From: an uncultured Roseovarius sp.
Lineage (GTDB): Bacteria; Pseudomonadota; Alphaproteobacteria; Rhodobacterales; Rhodobacteraceae
Length of the DNA stretch: 64,000 nt
Direction of reading: 5' to 3'
NCBI RefSeq assembly: GCF_947489715.1
Contig: NZ_CANLER010000008.1
Location: 62,001 to 126,000 of the forward strand
Every line of letters begins with the position of its first letter. Within the stretch, counting starts at the first letter, position 1. The notes below the pieces were generated by a model, which was not told the origin of the DNA, did no database searches, and was given only the letters and a program-made list of their open reading frames with translations. This document shows, one piece after another, positions 20,055 to 28,579 of this stretch. A program made the position numbers and the translations under genes.

Positions 20055-20199
20055 AGAACTACTCTATCTAGTTTTCGACACCCCTGAAAAACAAGATGAT
20101 GTGGATGAAATCATATCACAAACGCTCTAATTGGTGTGATCTGCGAGTCATAATACTATATATAGATAATTAGGTGGAGAAATTCAGTGAAACATATTT

Positions 20200-20214
20200 T
20201 CCCATATTTTCCCG
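20200..20214 (-). promoter_or_regulatory. Possible MraZ-box pair on the mraZ strand
   Basis: On the minus strand CGGGAAAATA is followed immediately by TGGGAAAATA, giving two TGGGN-like boxes with the 5-bp spacing of MraZ operators in the same orientation as mraZ. They are about 455 bp upstream of the start codon, so the promoter would need to be distal. Confidence 0.35.
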
Positions 20215-20376
20215 ACTTTTTTCAGAAATTACCTTACCGCCACCGCCGAACACCCGAAAATCGACCGTCAGATATCCAAAAATTCAGCCTATTCCTCAAT
20301 ATGATTCGGATTTTGAGTGTTTCGGAGAGCGTTGCGCCGGTCGTTCCCACGAATTCCCGGCCCCTTCCGGAAGCGG

Positions 20377-21156
20377 TTAGCTTTGGTTCAGCAGCCCCAG
20401 CTTTTCCGCACCGGCCTGTAGCACCGGCAGGGCGGTCATGAGATCTTCGAGCGTGCGTCGTGGCAGGGGAACATGGACCGACAAAGTTGCCATCAAACGC
20501 CCCTGGGCGTCTGTGACCGGCACGGCAATTGCGGTCATGCCGGCCATGAATTCTTCATTATCGACGGAATAGCCGCGCGCCCGTGTCAATTCGACCTCGT
20601 TGCGAAGCGCATCGGGGTTTGTGATCGAACGCTCGGTCACGGCCTCGAACGGGCCTGCTGACAGGTAACCCTCGAACATCGCCGGCTTCAGCGAGGACAG
20701 GTACATTTTGCCGCTGGCGGTACAGTGAAATGGAACCTGCGTGCCGACTGGCAACTGAATGCGCAGCGGCCAATGGGTTTCAACCCGGTCCAGATAAACC
20801 ATCCCCTCGCGGTCGGGCGTGGCAAGGTTGCAGGTCTCGCCAATCTCTTCGGCGACATCCTTGAGGATTGCCAGCCGCGCGGTGCGCATGTGCTGTGACG
20901 ACATGATGTTGACCGCCAGATCGCGCAGCCGTGGCCCGGGCCCGTAGGACCGACCGTCCAGATCGCGCTGCAGGAAGCCTTCGGCCTCGGCGGTCTGGAA
21001 CAGGCGGTGCACCGTAGGCTTGGGCAGGCCGATCAGTTTCCCGATCGTTGCCGGTTTGACCGGCACCCCTGCCCTTGCCACTTCCTCAAGGATTATGAGC
21101 AATCTGAGATTGGTGGGGATTTGCCCTTCTTTTCCTGTCAGATTGTCTTCGGGCAT
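20377..21156 (-). CDS. IclR-family transcriptional regulator
   Basis: The 259-aa protein has an N-terminal winged helix (TIGKLIGLPKPTVHRLFQTAE, about residues 37-57) and a C-terminal IclR effector-binding domain with CNLATPDREGMVYLDRVE and FHCTASGKMYLSSL. It is the last gene of a four-gene minus-strand cluster with the TRAP transporter. It probably controls that operon and the divergent GMC oxidoreductase in response to the transported compound. Confidence 0.92.
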   Translation of the reverse strand: MPEDNLTGKEGQIPTNLRLLIILEEVARAGVPVKPATIGKLIGLPKPTVHRLFQTAEAEGFLQRDLDGRSYGPGPRLRDLAVNIMSSQHMRTARLAILKDVAEEIGETCNLATPDREGMVYLDRVETHWPLRIQLPVGTQVPFHCTASGKMYLSSLKPAMFEGYLSAGPFEAVTERSITNPDALRNEVELTRARGYSVDNEEFMAGMTAIAVPVTDAQGRLMATLSVHVPLPRRTLEDLMTALPVLQAGAEKLGLLNQS

Positions 21157-21163
21157 GGGCTAC

Positions 21164-22522
21164 TTACCTATTGGGCAACAACAACAGTGCAATGTCGGGA
21201 ACCAGCGAGACCAGTATCCAGACGCTGATCAACGATACAAGATAGGGCACTGTATACTTCAGCAGTCTGAAATAGGGAACGCCTGTGACGCCTGATGCGA
21301 CATAAAGGTTAAGGCCATAAGGCGGCGTGATGAAGCCGATAGAGGCACCCACCAAGAAGATCACCGAGAAGTGGATCGGATCGACGCCCACCGAGGCCGC
21401 AATCGGCGCAAGGATCGGGGCAAGGATGATCGTGACCGGCAGGCTTTCCAGAACCATGCCCGAGACGAAGACGATGATCATCGAGGTAAAGAGCACCGCG
21501 TGATAGCCACCCATAGAGGTCACGAAATCGCCAATCACCTGTTGCGCCCCCAGAAGCGACAGGATTTGCTGCATCACCACCGAGATGGCGATCAGCGGCG
21601 CAAGGATACCGGTAATCTGCGCCGAACGCATGACGATCGACGGAATTTCAGGGATTTTAAAGCCTTCGACCACCAGCATGTCGAGGTAGGATTTGTCGGT
21701 CCATTCCTGCGCGTCGTGATGGCCCATCAGCCTGTTCAGCGGGAAGCTGACCAGACCGGCGATGACACAGAAGCCCACGGTGACGCCCGCCGCCTCGGTC
21801 GGAGAGAATTTGCCGGTGTAGATGCCCCAGAGCACCAGGCCGATGGCGAAAAAGCCAAGCCACGCCCCGAAAGCCGTTTTCAGAACACGGTTGAGCTGCA
21901 GCGGGATCAGAAAACCCCAGCCATTCATGCGGCAGATGATCCAGCAGGCCAGTTGCATGCCCACGACCATCAGCGTGCCCGGCAGGATGCCGGCAACGAA
22001 GAGGTCCGAGATCGGCAGGTTCATCAGGAAGCCGTAGACGATGAAGATGATCGACGGCGGAATGATGATCCCCACCGTGCCGCCCGCCGCCGCAGTGGCC
22101 GCCGAGAAGCGTTCGTCATAGCCGCCTTTGACCATTTCAGGATGGAGCATTGACCCGATGGTCGCAGTGGTGGCCGAGTTCGACCCCGAAATTGCCGCAA
22201 ACAGCCCGCAGGCACCAAGCGATGCCATCGCCAGGCCGCCGCGCAGCCACCCCAGGCAGGAATACGCGAAATCGGATAGCCGCCGCGCGATACCGGATTT
22301 GTTGATCAGGTCGCCGGTAAGGATGAAGAGTGGCATCGCCAGCAGGGCGAAGCCTTTGTTGAACACGTTGAGCAGTTCTGCCCCCATGTTATCCAGTGTC
22401 AGGCCCAGCACCGCGGAACAGCCAATCACCCAATAGGCGATGATCAGCAGCACCGGCGTACCCAGCATGAAAAGACCCGTGACCCCAAGCGAGATCAGTG
22501 TGACCCAGGTTCCGTCAGTCAT
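21164..22522 (-). CDS. TRAP transporter large permease, DctM type
   Basis: The 452-aa polytopic protein has about 12 hydrophobic segments and the DctM hallmarks, including MPLFILTGDLINKSGIA and SGSNSATTATIGSM. It forms the ion-coupled permease of a tripartite TRAP system with the small subunit, whose gene it overlaps by four bases. The substrate is not readable from the sequence. Confidence 0.95.
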   Translation of the reverse strand: MTDGTWVTLISLGVTGLFMLGTPVLLIIAYWVIGCSAVLGLTLDNMGAELLNVFNKGFALLAMPLFILTGDLINKSGIARRLSDFAYSCLGWLRGGLAMASLGACGLFAAISGSNSATTATIGSMLHPEMVKGGYDERFSAATAAAGGTVGIIIPPSIIFIVYGFLMNLPISDLFVAGILPGTLMVVGMQLACWIICRMNGWGFLIPLQLNRVLKTAFGAWLGFFAIGLVLWGIYTGKFSPTEAAGVTVGFCVIAGLVSFPLNRLMGHHDAQEWTDKSYLDMLVVEGFKIPEIPSIVMRSAQITGILAPLIAISVVMQQILSLLGAQQVIGDFVTSMGGYHAVLFTSMIIVFVSGMVLESLPVTIILAPILAPIAASVGVDPIHFSVIFLVGASIGFITPPYGLNLYVASGVTGVPYFRLLKYTVPYLVSLISVWILVSLVPDIALLLLPNR

Positions 22523-23190
22523 GCCGGTTCCTCCCCGATGACAGCTTGTTTGATCAGCGGCTCGCCGCTGCGCCAGTTGGCAAGATCATCAAGCACATTT
22601 TGAAAAACCCGTGCGGCCATCATCGTGAAGGCCAGTGGCACGGTCAGGATGAACCACCATTGCATCACATCATCCGTGCCCAGCACGATCTGGAAGTTCG
22701 ACGCCGAATTGGCGGTGACGCGCAGGGTGGTGGTGACGATCATCACGCAGAAGATCAGCCACAGGGCCGCGTCCATCATCAGGCAGGCCATCTGCCCGGC
22801 GCGCGGCATGCGGGATCGGAATTCGCTGAAACTGAGATGGGTTCTGAGCCGTACGTTATAGGAACAGCCGAACCATGCCATGATCATGAATAGAAGTGGT
22901 GGGATCGTTGTCGACCAGGGTTGCTGGTTTGAAAAGACAAACCGGTCAATTACCCCCCAGAAAATGATGGCCGCAATCGCCAGGTAGCTCCAGACCATGA
23001 TCGAGCGTTCCATATGGCGTTCAACGAAGGGCGCAATCTTGTAGATCCAGACGACCAGCGCACCGCCGAATAATGTAATCATCGTGCCGACGACCCAAGC
23101 CCCGTCAGCGCGCAGGGCCTGACTGATATCATAAGAATCCCTGCCTCCGAATGCGGCGAAAATCTCGCCAACTTCTGCTAAAATAGACAT
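22519..23190 (-). CDS. TRAP transporter small permease, DctQ type
   Basis: The 223-aa protein has four hydrophobic segments, as expected for DctQ subunits, which bridge the binding protein and the DctM permease. I chose the ATG at 23190, preceded by AGGGGA; an ATG at 23214 would add eight residues. It overlaps the DctM gene by four bases. Confidence 0.88.
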   Translation of the reverse strand: MSILAEVGEIFAAFGGRDSYDISQALRADGAWVVGTMITLFGGALVVWIYKIAPFVERHMERSIMVWSYLAIAAIIFWGVIDRFVFSNQQPWSTTIPPLLFMIMAWFGCSYNVRLRTHLSFSEFRSRMPRAGQMACLMMDAALWLIFCVMIVTTTLRVTANSASNFQIVLGTDDVMQWWFILTVPLAFTMMAARVFQNVLDDLANWRSGEPLIKQAVIGEEPA

Positions 23191-23273
23191 GCGCGTCCCC
23201 TGTCCCTGTGCCACATTTCAATGGTTAGCCAGCCCCCTGAAAAGGGGCTGACCATTTGCTAAGAGAATAGTGC

Positions 23274-24506
23274 TTACGCTTTCCACCAACGGCGCGGCTC
23301 GACATTTTCAGCCAGCGTATCTTTGGGGATCTGACGCGCGATGTCGTAGATCTCCTGGTAGGTGTCGATGCCACCCGCCCATTTGTTGATACGCTCACGC
23401 CAATCCGACCACAGATCGGGCTGGAATTCGGGCGAGCACATTTCCTCGGCCATCTTGATCTGATCATCGGCCAGGAAGGCATTGCGCACGTTGTTCTGGG
23501 CGAAGATCGTGTTGGGCAGCTGTGGATCGGAATGGCCCACGGTGTTGACCAGTGCCGCCTCGTTTGCCGCCTGAACATGGGTTTGCGCCCAATAGGCACT
23601 TTCCATGACTGCGTCCTGAAGGTTGGCCTCGAGCTTGTCGAAGGCTTCGGCATTCATGGCGGTGTGTTCGGTACCGCAGAAGAATTTCAGATCGACCGAC
23701 TGGCTGACCACCGGCGACATGTTGGCGTAAGCCACCGCCGACGCCCATGTTTCCGCACCATCAATCAGGCCTTGTTTGAGACCATCAAGGGTTTCTTCCC
23801 AGGCAACAGGAACCGGATTCAGGTTAAGCGCCTGCATGGCGATTCTACCCAACTGCGTGCCCGTGACACGGTTCTTGGTGCCAAAGAGTTCTTCCAGCTT
23901 GGTCACCGTGGGCGCGTCTTCGTATTTCAGGCCCAACTGGATGCCGCGCAGTTCGCAATGCGAGAACAGGAATTTCAGCCCGTGACGCTTTTCGAACGGA
24001 TCACGCAGGATGCGCTGCGAATCAGGGCTGTAGAGGAAATGGTACTGCGCCGCCCGGCTGGGGAACATATAGGCGTAATCCAGCACATTGAGATAGGGTG
24101 CACCACCGGCCGAGTTCTGGGTCGACGCCGCGTAGATATCAACGATACCCTGCTGAGCTTTTTCAACACAGCTGAGCTGTCCGCAGATTTGGTTGTTGCC
24201 GATGAATTCGACGCGAATTTCGCCATCTGTGCGGCTTTCCAGATCGCGCGCGAATTCAAGCGCACCAGCGCGTTCAATCAACAGGTTCTGGGGATTAAAG
24301 CCCGAAGCACCGAATTTCAGCGTATGTTTGGCCTCTTTGGCAAAGCGCTTTTCATAGGTTGATTCCGCGGCACTGGCTAGATTGCCGATGCTCATTGCAC
24401 CGCCGAATGTCCCTGCCGCCATCAGCGTGGAACTGACCCCATACTGCCCTGCCAGCTTGAACAGGTCGCGGCGCGAAATCCCGCCTAGTTTCTTTGATAC
24501 ACTCAT
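23274..24506 (-). CDS. TRAP transporter substrate-binding protein, DctP type
   Basis: The 410-aa periplasmic protein begins with a Tat-type signal (SRRDLFKLAG at residues 11-20, then a hydrophobic stretch ending near ASA). It continues with the DctP fold. The start at 24506 has a strong GGGAGGAA ribosome-binding site; the 16 extra in-frame codons upstream are unlikely. The Tat signal suggests export in a folded state, seen in some TRAP binding proteins. The ligand is unknown; the divergent GMC oxidoreductase may act on it. Confidence 0.92.
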   Translation of the reverse strand: MSVSKKLGGISRRDLFKLAGQYGVSSTLMAAGTFGGAMSIGNLASAAESTYEKRFAKEAKHTLKFGASGFNPQNLLIERAGALEFARDLESRTDGEIRVEFIGNNQICGQLSCVEKAQQGIVDIYAASTQNSAGGAPYLNVLDYAYMFPSRAAQYHFLYSPDSQRILRDPFEKRHGLKFLFSHCELRGIQLGLKYEDAPTVTKLEELFGTKNRVTGTQLGRIAMQALNLNPVPVAWEETLDGLKQGLIDGAETWASAVAYANMSPVVSQSVDLKFFCGTEHTAMNAEAFDKLEANLQDAVMESAYWAQTHVQAANEAALVNTVGHSDPQLPNTIFAQNNVRNAFLADDQIKMAEEMCSPEFQPDLWSDWRERINKWAGGIDTYQEIYDIARQIPKDTLAENVEPRRWWKA

Positions 24507-24524
24507 TTGATTCCTCCCGTGAAG

Positions 24525-24557
24525 TGTTTCATTGGTTGAGACTTTTTGTTTCAAAAA
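24525..24557. promoter_or_regulatory. Candidate IclR operator between dctP and the GMC gene
   Basis: The divergent promoter contains two GTTTCA hexamers (from 24526 and 24548). The second lies in the imperfect palindrome TTTTT-GTTTC-AAAAA (24543-24557), and the first is followed by an inverted TTGAGAC. This would place an IclR-controlled site between the transporter and oxidoreductase genes; the assignment to this regulator is inference. Confidence 0.35.
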
Positions 24558-24619
24558 ACACTAGCTTATTTTTTTCAATCTGCATAGAATTATTTTTGAA
24601 AGAGTTAGGAGGACGGATT

Positions 24620-26221
24620 ATGGAGGCTGATTATATCGTCATTGGCGCAGGGTCGGCTGGGTGTGTGCTGGCCAACCGCCTGAGCGCTGATCCGAAGAAT
24701 CGGGTCATTCTGCTTGAGGCTGGGGGGCGCGATATCAATCCCTGGATCCACATCCCTGTAGGGTATTTCAAAACCATCCATAACCCAAAGGTTGATTGGT
24801 GCTACAAGACAGAACCCGATCCGGGGCTGAACGGGCGCTCGATCGAATGGCCGCGCGGCAAGGTGCTGGGCGGGTCGTCGTCGCTGAACGGATTGCTTTA
24901 TGTGCGCGGTCAGTCACAGGACTATGACCGTTGGCGGCAGATGGGAAACAAGGGATGGGGTTGGGATGATGTCCTGCCCCTGTTCAAACGCGCCGAGAAC
25001 AACGAGCGCGGGTCGGATGAGTATCATGGTGATCAGGGACCGCTATCGGTTTCCAACATGCGCATCCAGCGCCCCATCACCGACGCCTGGGTTGCTGCGG
25101 CGCAAGCGGCGGGCTACCCGTTCAACCCCGATTATAACGGCGTCTCGCAAGAAGGTGTCGGGTTTTTCCAGCTTACATCGAAGAACGGGCGACGGTGCAG
25201 TTCGGCAGTTGCCTATCTGAAACCGGTCAAGGACCGCGAGAACCTGCAGATCATCACCCATGCGCAGGTCGACAAGATCGAAATCGAGGATAATTGTGCC
25301 AAGGCCGTCAGCTACAGGGATCGCGGTGGCAATCTGCAAACGGTTTCTGCGCGACGCGAGATCGTCCTTTGTGGCGGCGCGATCAATTCCCCTCAATTGC
25401 TGATGGTGTCGGGCATCGGAGAAGCTGACCAACTGTCCGAGCACGGGATCGAGGTCAAGAAAGACCTCAAAGGTGTCGGCAAGAACATGCAGGATCACCT
25501 GCAGGCGCGGCTGGTTTATAAATGCAATGAGCCCACACTGAACGATGAGGTCAGCAGCCTTTTCGGACAAGCCAAGATCGGGTTGAAATACCTGATGTTC
25601 CGGTCAGGTCCAATGACAATGGCAGCCAGCCTGGCAACCGGTTTTCTGAAGACCAACGAAGATCAGGAAACGCCCGATATTCAGTTTCATGTACAGCCAC
25701 TTTCGGCGGAGAATCCCGGTAAAGGGGCTGATAAATTCTCGGCCTTCACCATGTCGGTCTGCCAGCTTCGCCCCGAAAGCCGGGGCGAGATCCGGTTGGC
25801 CAGCGCTGATCCCAGAACTTATCCCAAGATCATTCCGAACTATCTGTCGACAGAGACCGACTGCCGAACAGTCGTGGCTGGCGTCAATATCGCGCGCACC
25901 ATCGCGCGACATCCGCCGCTGACCTCGAAAATCTCCCAGGAATTTCGGCCTAATGCCGATCTGGATATGGATGATTACAATGCCACGCTGGATTGGGCGC
26001 GCAACAATACCGCCTCGATCTACCACCCCACCGGCACCTGCAAGATGGGCAGCGGGAAGGACGCGGTAGTAGATGACAGGCTACGGGTGCATGGCATTCG
26101 GGGGCTGCGCGTGGCGGATTGTTCGATCATGCCGGAAATCGTGTCAGGCAACACCAACGCGCCTGCAATCATGATCGGTGAAAAGGCCAGTGACATGATC
26201 CTTGAGGATCACAAGGCCTGA
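24620..26221 (+). CDS. GMC-family flavin oxidoreductase (choline dehydrogenase-like)
   Basis: The 533-aa flavoprotein begins with the FAD motif [16 protein letters not shown] (about residues 6-21). It has the first GMC signature [18 protein letters not shown] near residue 80 and the C-terminal HPTGTCKMG with the conserved catalytic histidine. The ATG at 24620 is preceded by TTAGGAGGA; the upstream 42 codons are not family-like. GMC enzymes oxidise alcohols to aldehydes. BetA-type choline dehydrogenase is only one possibility, and the betB/betI neighbours are absent. Divergence from a TRAP transporter suggests oxidation of the imported alcohol. Confidence 0.92.
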   Translation: MEADYIVIGAGSAGCVLANRLSADPKNRVILLEAGGRDINPWIHIPVGYFKTIHNPKVDWCYKTEPDPGLNGRSIEWPRGKVLGGSSSLNGLLYVRGQSQDYDRWRQMGNKGWGWDDVLPLFKRAENNERGSDEYHGDQGPLSVSNMRIQRPITDAWVAAAQAAGYPFNPDYNGVSQEGVGFFQLTSKNGRRCSSAVAYLKPVKDRENLQIITHAQVDKIEIEDNCAKAVSYRDRGGNLQTVSARREIVLCGGAINSPQLLMVSGIGEADQLSEHGIEVKKDLKGVGKNMQDHLQARLVYKCNEPTLNDEVSSLFGQAKIGLKYLMFRSGPMTMAASLATGFLKTNEDQETPDIQFHVQPLSAENPGKGADKFSAFTMSVCQLRPESRGEIRLASADPRTYPKIIPNYLSTETDCRTVVAGVNIARTIARHPPLTSKISQEFRPNADLDMDDYNATLDWARNNTASIYHPTGTCKMGSGKDAVVDDRLRVHGIRGLRVADCSIMPEIVSGNTNAPAIMIGEKASDMILEDHKA

Positions 26222-26228
26222 GATTGGA

Positions 26229-26735
26229 TCAGAAGGCCAGCCACTTGTACATCACCAGCGCGTCGATCAGGCCCATTTTCGGGTGATCGAAGGCCATTGG
26301 CAAGCGACCGACCGTATCGAAGCCCAGCTTGTGCCAAAGGTGAATGGCATGGGTATTGGTTGCCAGCACGAGGTTATATTGCATCGCGCGGTACCCAAGC
26401 TTTAGCGCTTCGGCCTGGGAATGCTCGCACATTTGCGCGGCAAGCCCCTGCCCCCGCGCCGCCTCGGCTACCATGTAGCCGCAATTGCAGACATGCGCAC
26501 CACCGCCGGGTTGGTTGGTCTTGATGTAATAGGTGCCCAACACCTCGCCGCCGGCCTCGACCACGTAGGTGGCGCGGGGTGCATTCATCCACAGATCGAA
26601 CGCTCCTTCGCGGCTGATCCTGGGGTCAATTGCGTATGTTTCACCCGCCCGAATGACGGCGCGCAGAATGGGCCAGATCGCTTCGAAATCAGTGTCCCGC
26701 GCTAATCTGATATTTAAACTTTGCACACCCATCAT
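26229..26735 (-). CDS. GNAT-family N-acetyltransferase
   Basis: The 168-aa protein has the GNAT fold, including the acetyl-CoA loop VAEAARGQGLAAQM (Q/RxxGxA pattern) and the C-terminal NTHAIHLWHKLGFDTVGRLP segment. The start could be either of two adjacent ATG codons at 26735 and 26732; no strong ribosome-binding site separates them. It converges on the GMC oxidoreductase. The acceptor is unknown. Confidence 0.88.
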   Translation of the reverse strand: MMGVQSLNIRLARDTDFEAIWPILRAVIRAGETYAIDPRISREGAFDLWMNAPRATYVVEAGGEVLGTYYIKTNQPGGGAHVCNCGYMVAEAARGQGLAAQMCEHSQAEALKLGYRAMQYNLVLATNTHAIHLWHKLGFDTVGRLPMAFDHPKMGLIDALVMYKWLAF

Positions 26736-26841
26736 AGGATTTTGGTCTTCCCTTCGGCACTGGAACAAGTCCACAGCCTGTTGCATTGCATACGAAGGCG
26801 GATGTCGTCCAGTGCGTCGTTGAATATTCGTGCCGGTCGTA

Positions 26842-27369
26842 TCACCCGCCGGTGGCGCCCAGAAGGATGCCCGCCGCCGATACAGCGATCATGGCACCGC
26901 CCGCCATCACGCCGAGGCGCGCCAGCGATTTCTTCTTGTTCCGGGCCTGTTGCGCCTTGGCAATCGCCTGCATTTCAATCTCGTCAATCGGTTTGGCAGC
27001 AGAGAAGTAATCGACGAATTCAAGGATGTTGAAGCCACCCCAATTCGCCTGTTTCAGGTTCTGGGACGCACCTATATTCTCGGACAATTTACGCACGCAG
27101 GCATTTCGCCCCGCCTCGTCATGGCCCGGAAATCGCCCCTCGGGTGCGCCACTGTCATAGACATTGAGCCCGAACCCGGCGTCGAGAAACAGGTTTTTGA
27201 CTTTCTCGTCAGCGCTTGAAAGCGCTTCGACAAGGGTGGGATCGCGGAACAGGGCCACCTGCTTACCCACCGAGGGACCCATGCCCACATCGTTGAGAAA
27301 GCCTTGAAACTCCTGGCGCACTTCTTCGGGGATCACTGAAAACATGTCGAAATCGTATTTGAAACCCAT
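26842..27369 (-). CDS. Tail-anchored protein of unknown function
   Basis: The 175-aa protein starts MGFKYDFDMFSVIPEEV, is mostly soluble, and ends with a basic stretch (QQARNKKKSLARLG) followed by a single hydrophobic helix (about residues 153-172), which suggests a C-terminal membrane anchor. I do not recognise the family. The ATG at 27369 has the ribosome-binding site GAGGAGA. It stands alone downstream of acuI, separated from it by a likely terminator. Confidence 0.8.
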   Translation of the reverse strand: MGFKYDFDMFSVIPEEVRQEFQGFLNDVGMGPSVGKQVALFRDPTLVEALSSADEKVKNLFLDAGFGLNVYDSGAPEGRFPGHDEAGRNACVRKLSENIGASQNLKQANWGGFNILEFVDYFSAAKPIDEIEMQAIAKAQQARNKKKSLARLGVMAGGAMIAVSAAGILLGATGG

Positions 27370-27465
27370 GTCATGTCTCCTCAAATCAATCGCGAAAACA
27401 CTAAAGATGCGATTTGTCCGAAATGGGGCGCAAAACGGGCGATTGTTTATCATCGAACAACAATA

Positions 27466-27489
27466 GCGCCCGGGCTTTCGCACGGGCGC
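27466..27489 (-). terminator. Probable terminator after acuI
   Basis: The stem GCGCCCG (27466-27472) pairs with CGGGCGC (27483-27489) around a 10-base loop, 31 bp after the acuI stop. On the minus strand it is followed by the moderately T-rich ATTGTTGTT. Confidence 0.6.
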
Positions 27490-27519
27490 CACTGCAATTT
27501 CAACATTAATTCAAAGACT

Positions 27520-28512
27520 TCAGGCGTTTACGTCTACCACGACGCGCCCTTTGACCTGACCCTTCAGGATATCGGCGCCAAGGCCCGGCAGATCGGCAAG
27601 CGTCGCCGGATTGATCATCGCCTCAAGCTTGTCCATCGGCAGATCGCTGGCAATCCGATTCCACGCGCGGACGCGGTTGTCGTAGGGTTGCATCACGCTG
27701 TCGATCCCCAGCAGGTTCACCCCGCGCAAGAGGAACGGAATAACCGTCGCAGGCAGGCCCGCGCCACCCGCCAGACCGACCGCCGAAACCGAGGCACCGT
27801 ATTTCATTTGCCCCAAAAGCCGCGCCAGCATCGTGCCGCCCACGGCGTCGACGCAGCCCGCCCAGCTTTCCGTCTCGAGCGGACGCTTGGTGGTCTCGTT
27901 GATCTCTTCCCGGGCGACGATCTGTGTGGCGCCCAGCGATTTCAGGTAATCCGCCGTGTCAGGCCGCCCGGTGACACCCGCAACCTCGTGGCCGAGATTG
28001 GCCAGAATGGCGGTGGCCACGCTGCCAACACCCCCCGCAGCCCCGGTCACCAGCACCGGGCCGTGGCCCGGCTCAAGCCCATGATCTTCAAGCGCCATCA
28101 CCGCCAGCATCGCGGTAAATCCAGCGGTGCCCACGGCCATTGCCTGACGGGTATCAAGGCCGTCGGGCAGCGGAACCAACCAATCCGCGCGCACATTGGC
28201 CTTTTGGCTGTAACCGCCCCAATGGGCCTCGCCCACACGCCAGCCGGTCAGCACAACTTTGTCGCCGGGTTTGTAGCGATCATCCGACGAGGCTTCGACC
28301 GTGCCGGCAAAATCAATGCCCGGCACATGCGGGTATTTACGCACCAACCCACCGCCCGGCCCGATGCAAAGCCCGTCCTTGTAGTTGACGGTGGAATATT
28401 CGACCGCCACCGTAACCTCACCCTCGGGCAGATCCTCTAAACTCAGGTCTTTGACAGCGGCGCTTGTCTTGCCGCTTTCTTCATCTTTTTCAACAACCAG
28501 TGCCTTGAACAT
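27520..28512 (-). CDS. acuI: Acryloyl-CoA reductase (NADPH) AcuI
   Basis: The 330-aa MDR-family enzyme starts MFKALVVEK and has the proton-relay-free AcuI/YhdH layout with the nucleotide-binding TGAAGGVGSVATAIL at about residues 150-165. AcuI reduces toxic acryloyl-CoA to propionyl-CoA, the three-carbon end of DMSP breakdown. The ATG at 28512 is six bases after GAGAGGA. It lies just downstream of dmdA on the same strand, the dmdA-acuI arrangement known from Ruegeria pomeroyi and relatives. Confidence 0.93.
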   Translation of the reverse strand: MFKALVVEKDEESGKTSAAVKDLSLEDLPEGEVTVAVEYSTVNYKDGLCIGPGGGLVRKYPHVPGIDFAGTVEASSDDRYKPGDKVVLTGWRVGEAHWGGYSQKANVRADWLVPLPDGLDTRQAMAVGTAGFTAMLAVMALEDHGLEPGHGPVLVTGAAGGVGSVATAILANLGHEVAGVTGRPDTADYLKSLGATQIVAREEINETTKRPLETESWAGCVDAVGGTMLARLLGQMKYGASVSAVGLAGGAGLPATVIPFLLRGVNLLGIDSVMQPYDNRVRAWNRIASDLPMDKLEAMINPATLADLPGLGADILKGQVKGRVVVDVNA

Positions 28513-28579
28513 CTTCATTCCTCTCATCTTTTCATCATCCCCGAGGTTACTCAGGGCGGGCAATTGCCCTTGGTTTACG

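Larger units (their letters stand above)
19747..20376. other. 630-bp leader region upstream of mraZ
   Basis: This gap lies between the mraZ start and the IclR stop, both on the minus strand, and is clearly AT-richer than its surroundings from about 20010 to 20230. It must hold the main dcw promoter. It contains 10-bp-spaced TGGGA-like boxes on the plus strand at 20020-20054 and a pair on the minus strand at 20200-20214. It also holds a possible 33-codon plus-strand open frame at 20029-20130. Confidence 0.6.

Noticed and set aside
20187..20441. An 84-codon GTG-started plus-strand gene before the IclR gene
   Set aside because: It has a ribosome-binding-like GGTGGAG, but runs into the IclR coding region on the other strand, and its protein is not family-like.
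24494..24619. A 42-codon N-terminal extension of the GMC oxidoreductase
   Set aside because: The FAD-binding motif begins a few codons after the ATG at 24620, which has a strong ribosome-binding site; the upstream part covers the divergent promoter.
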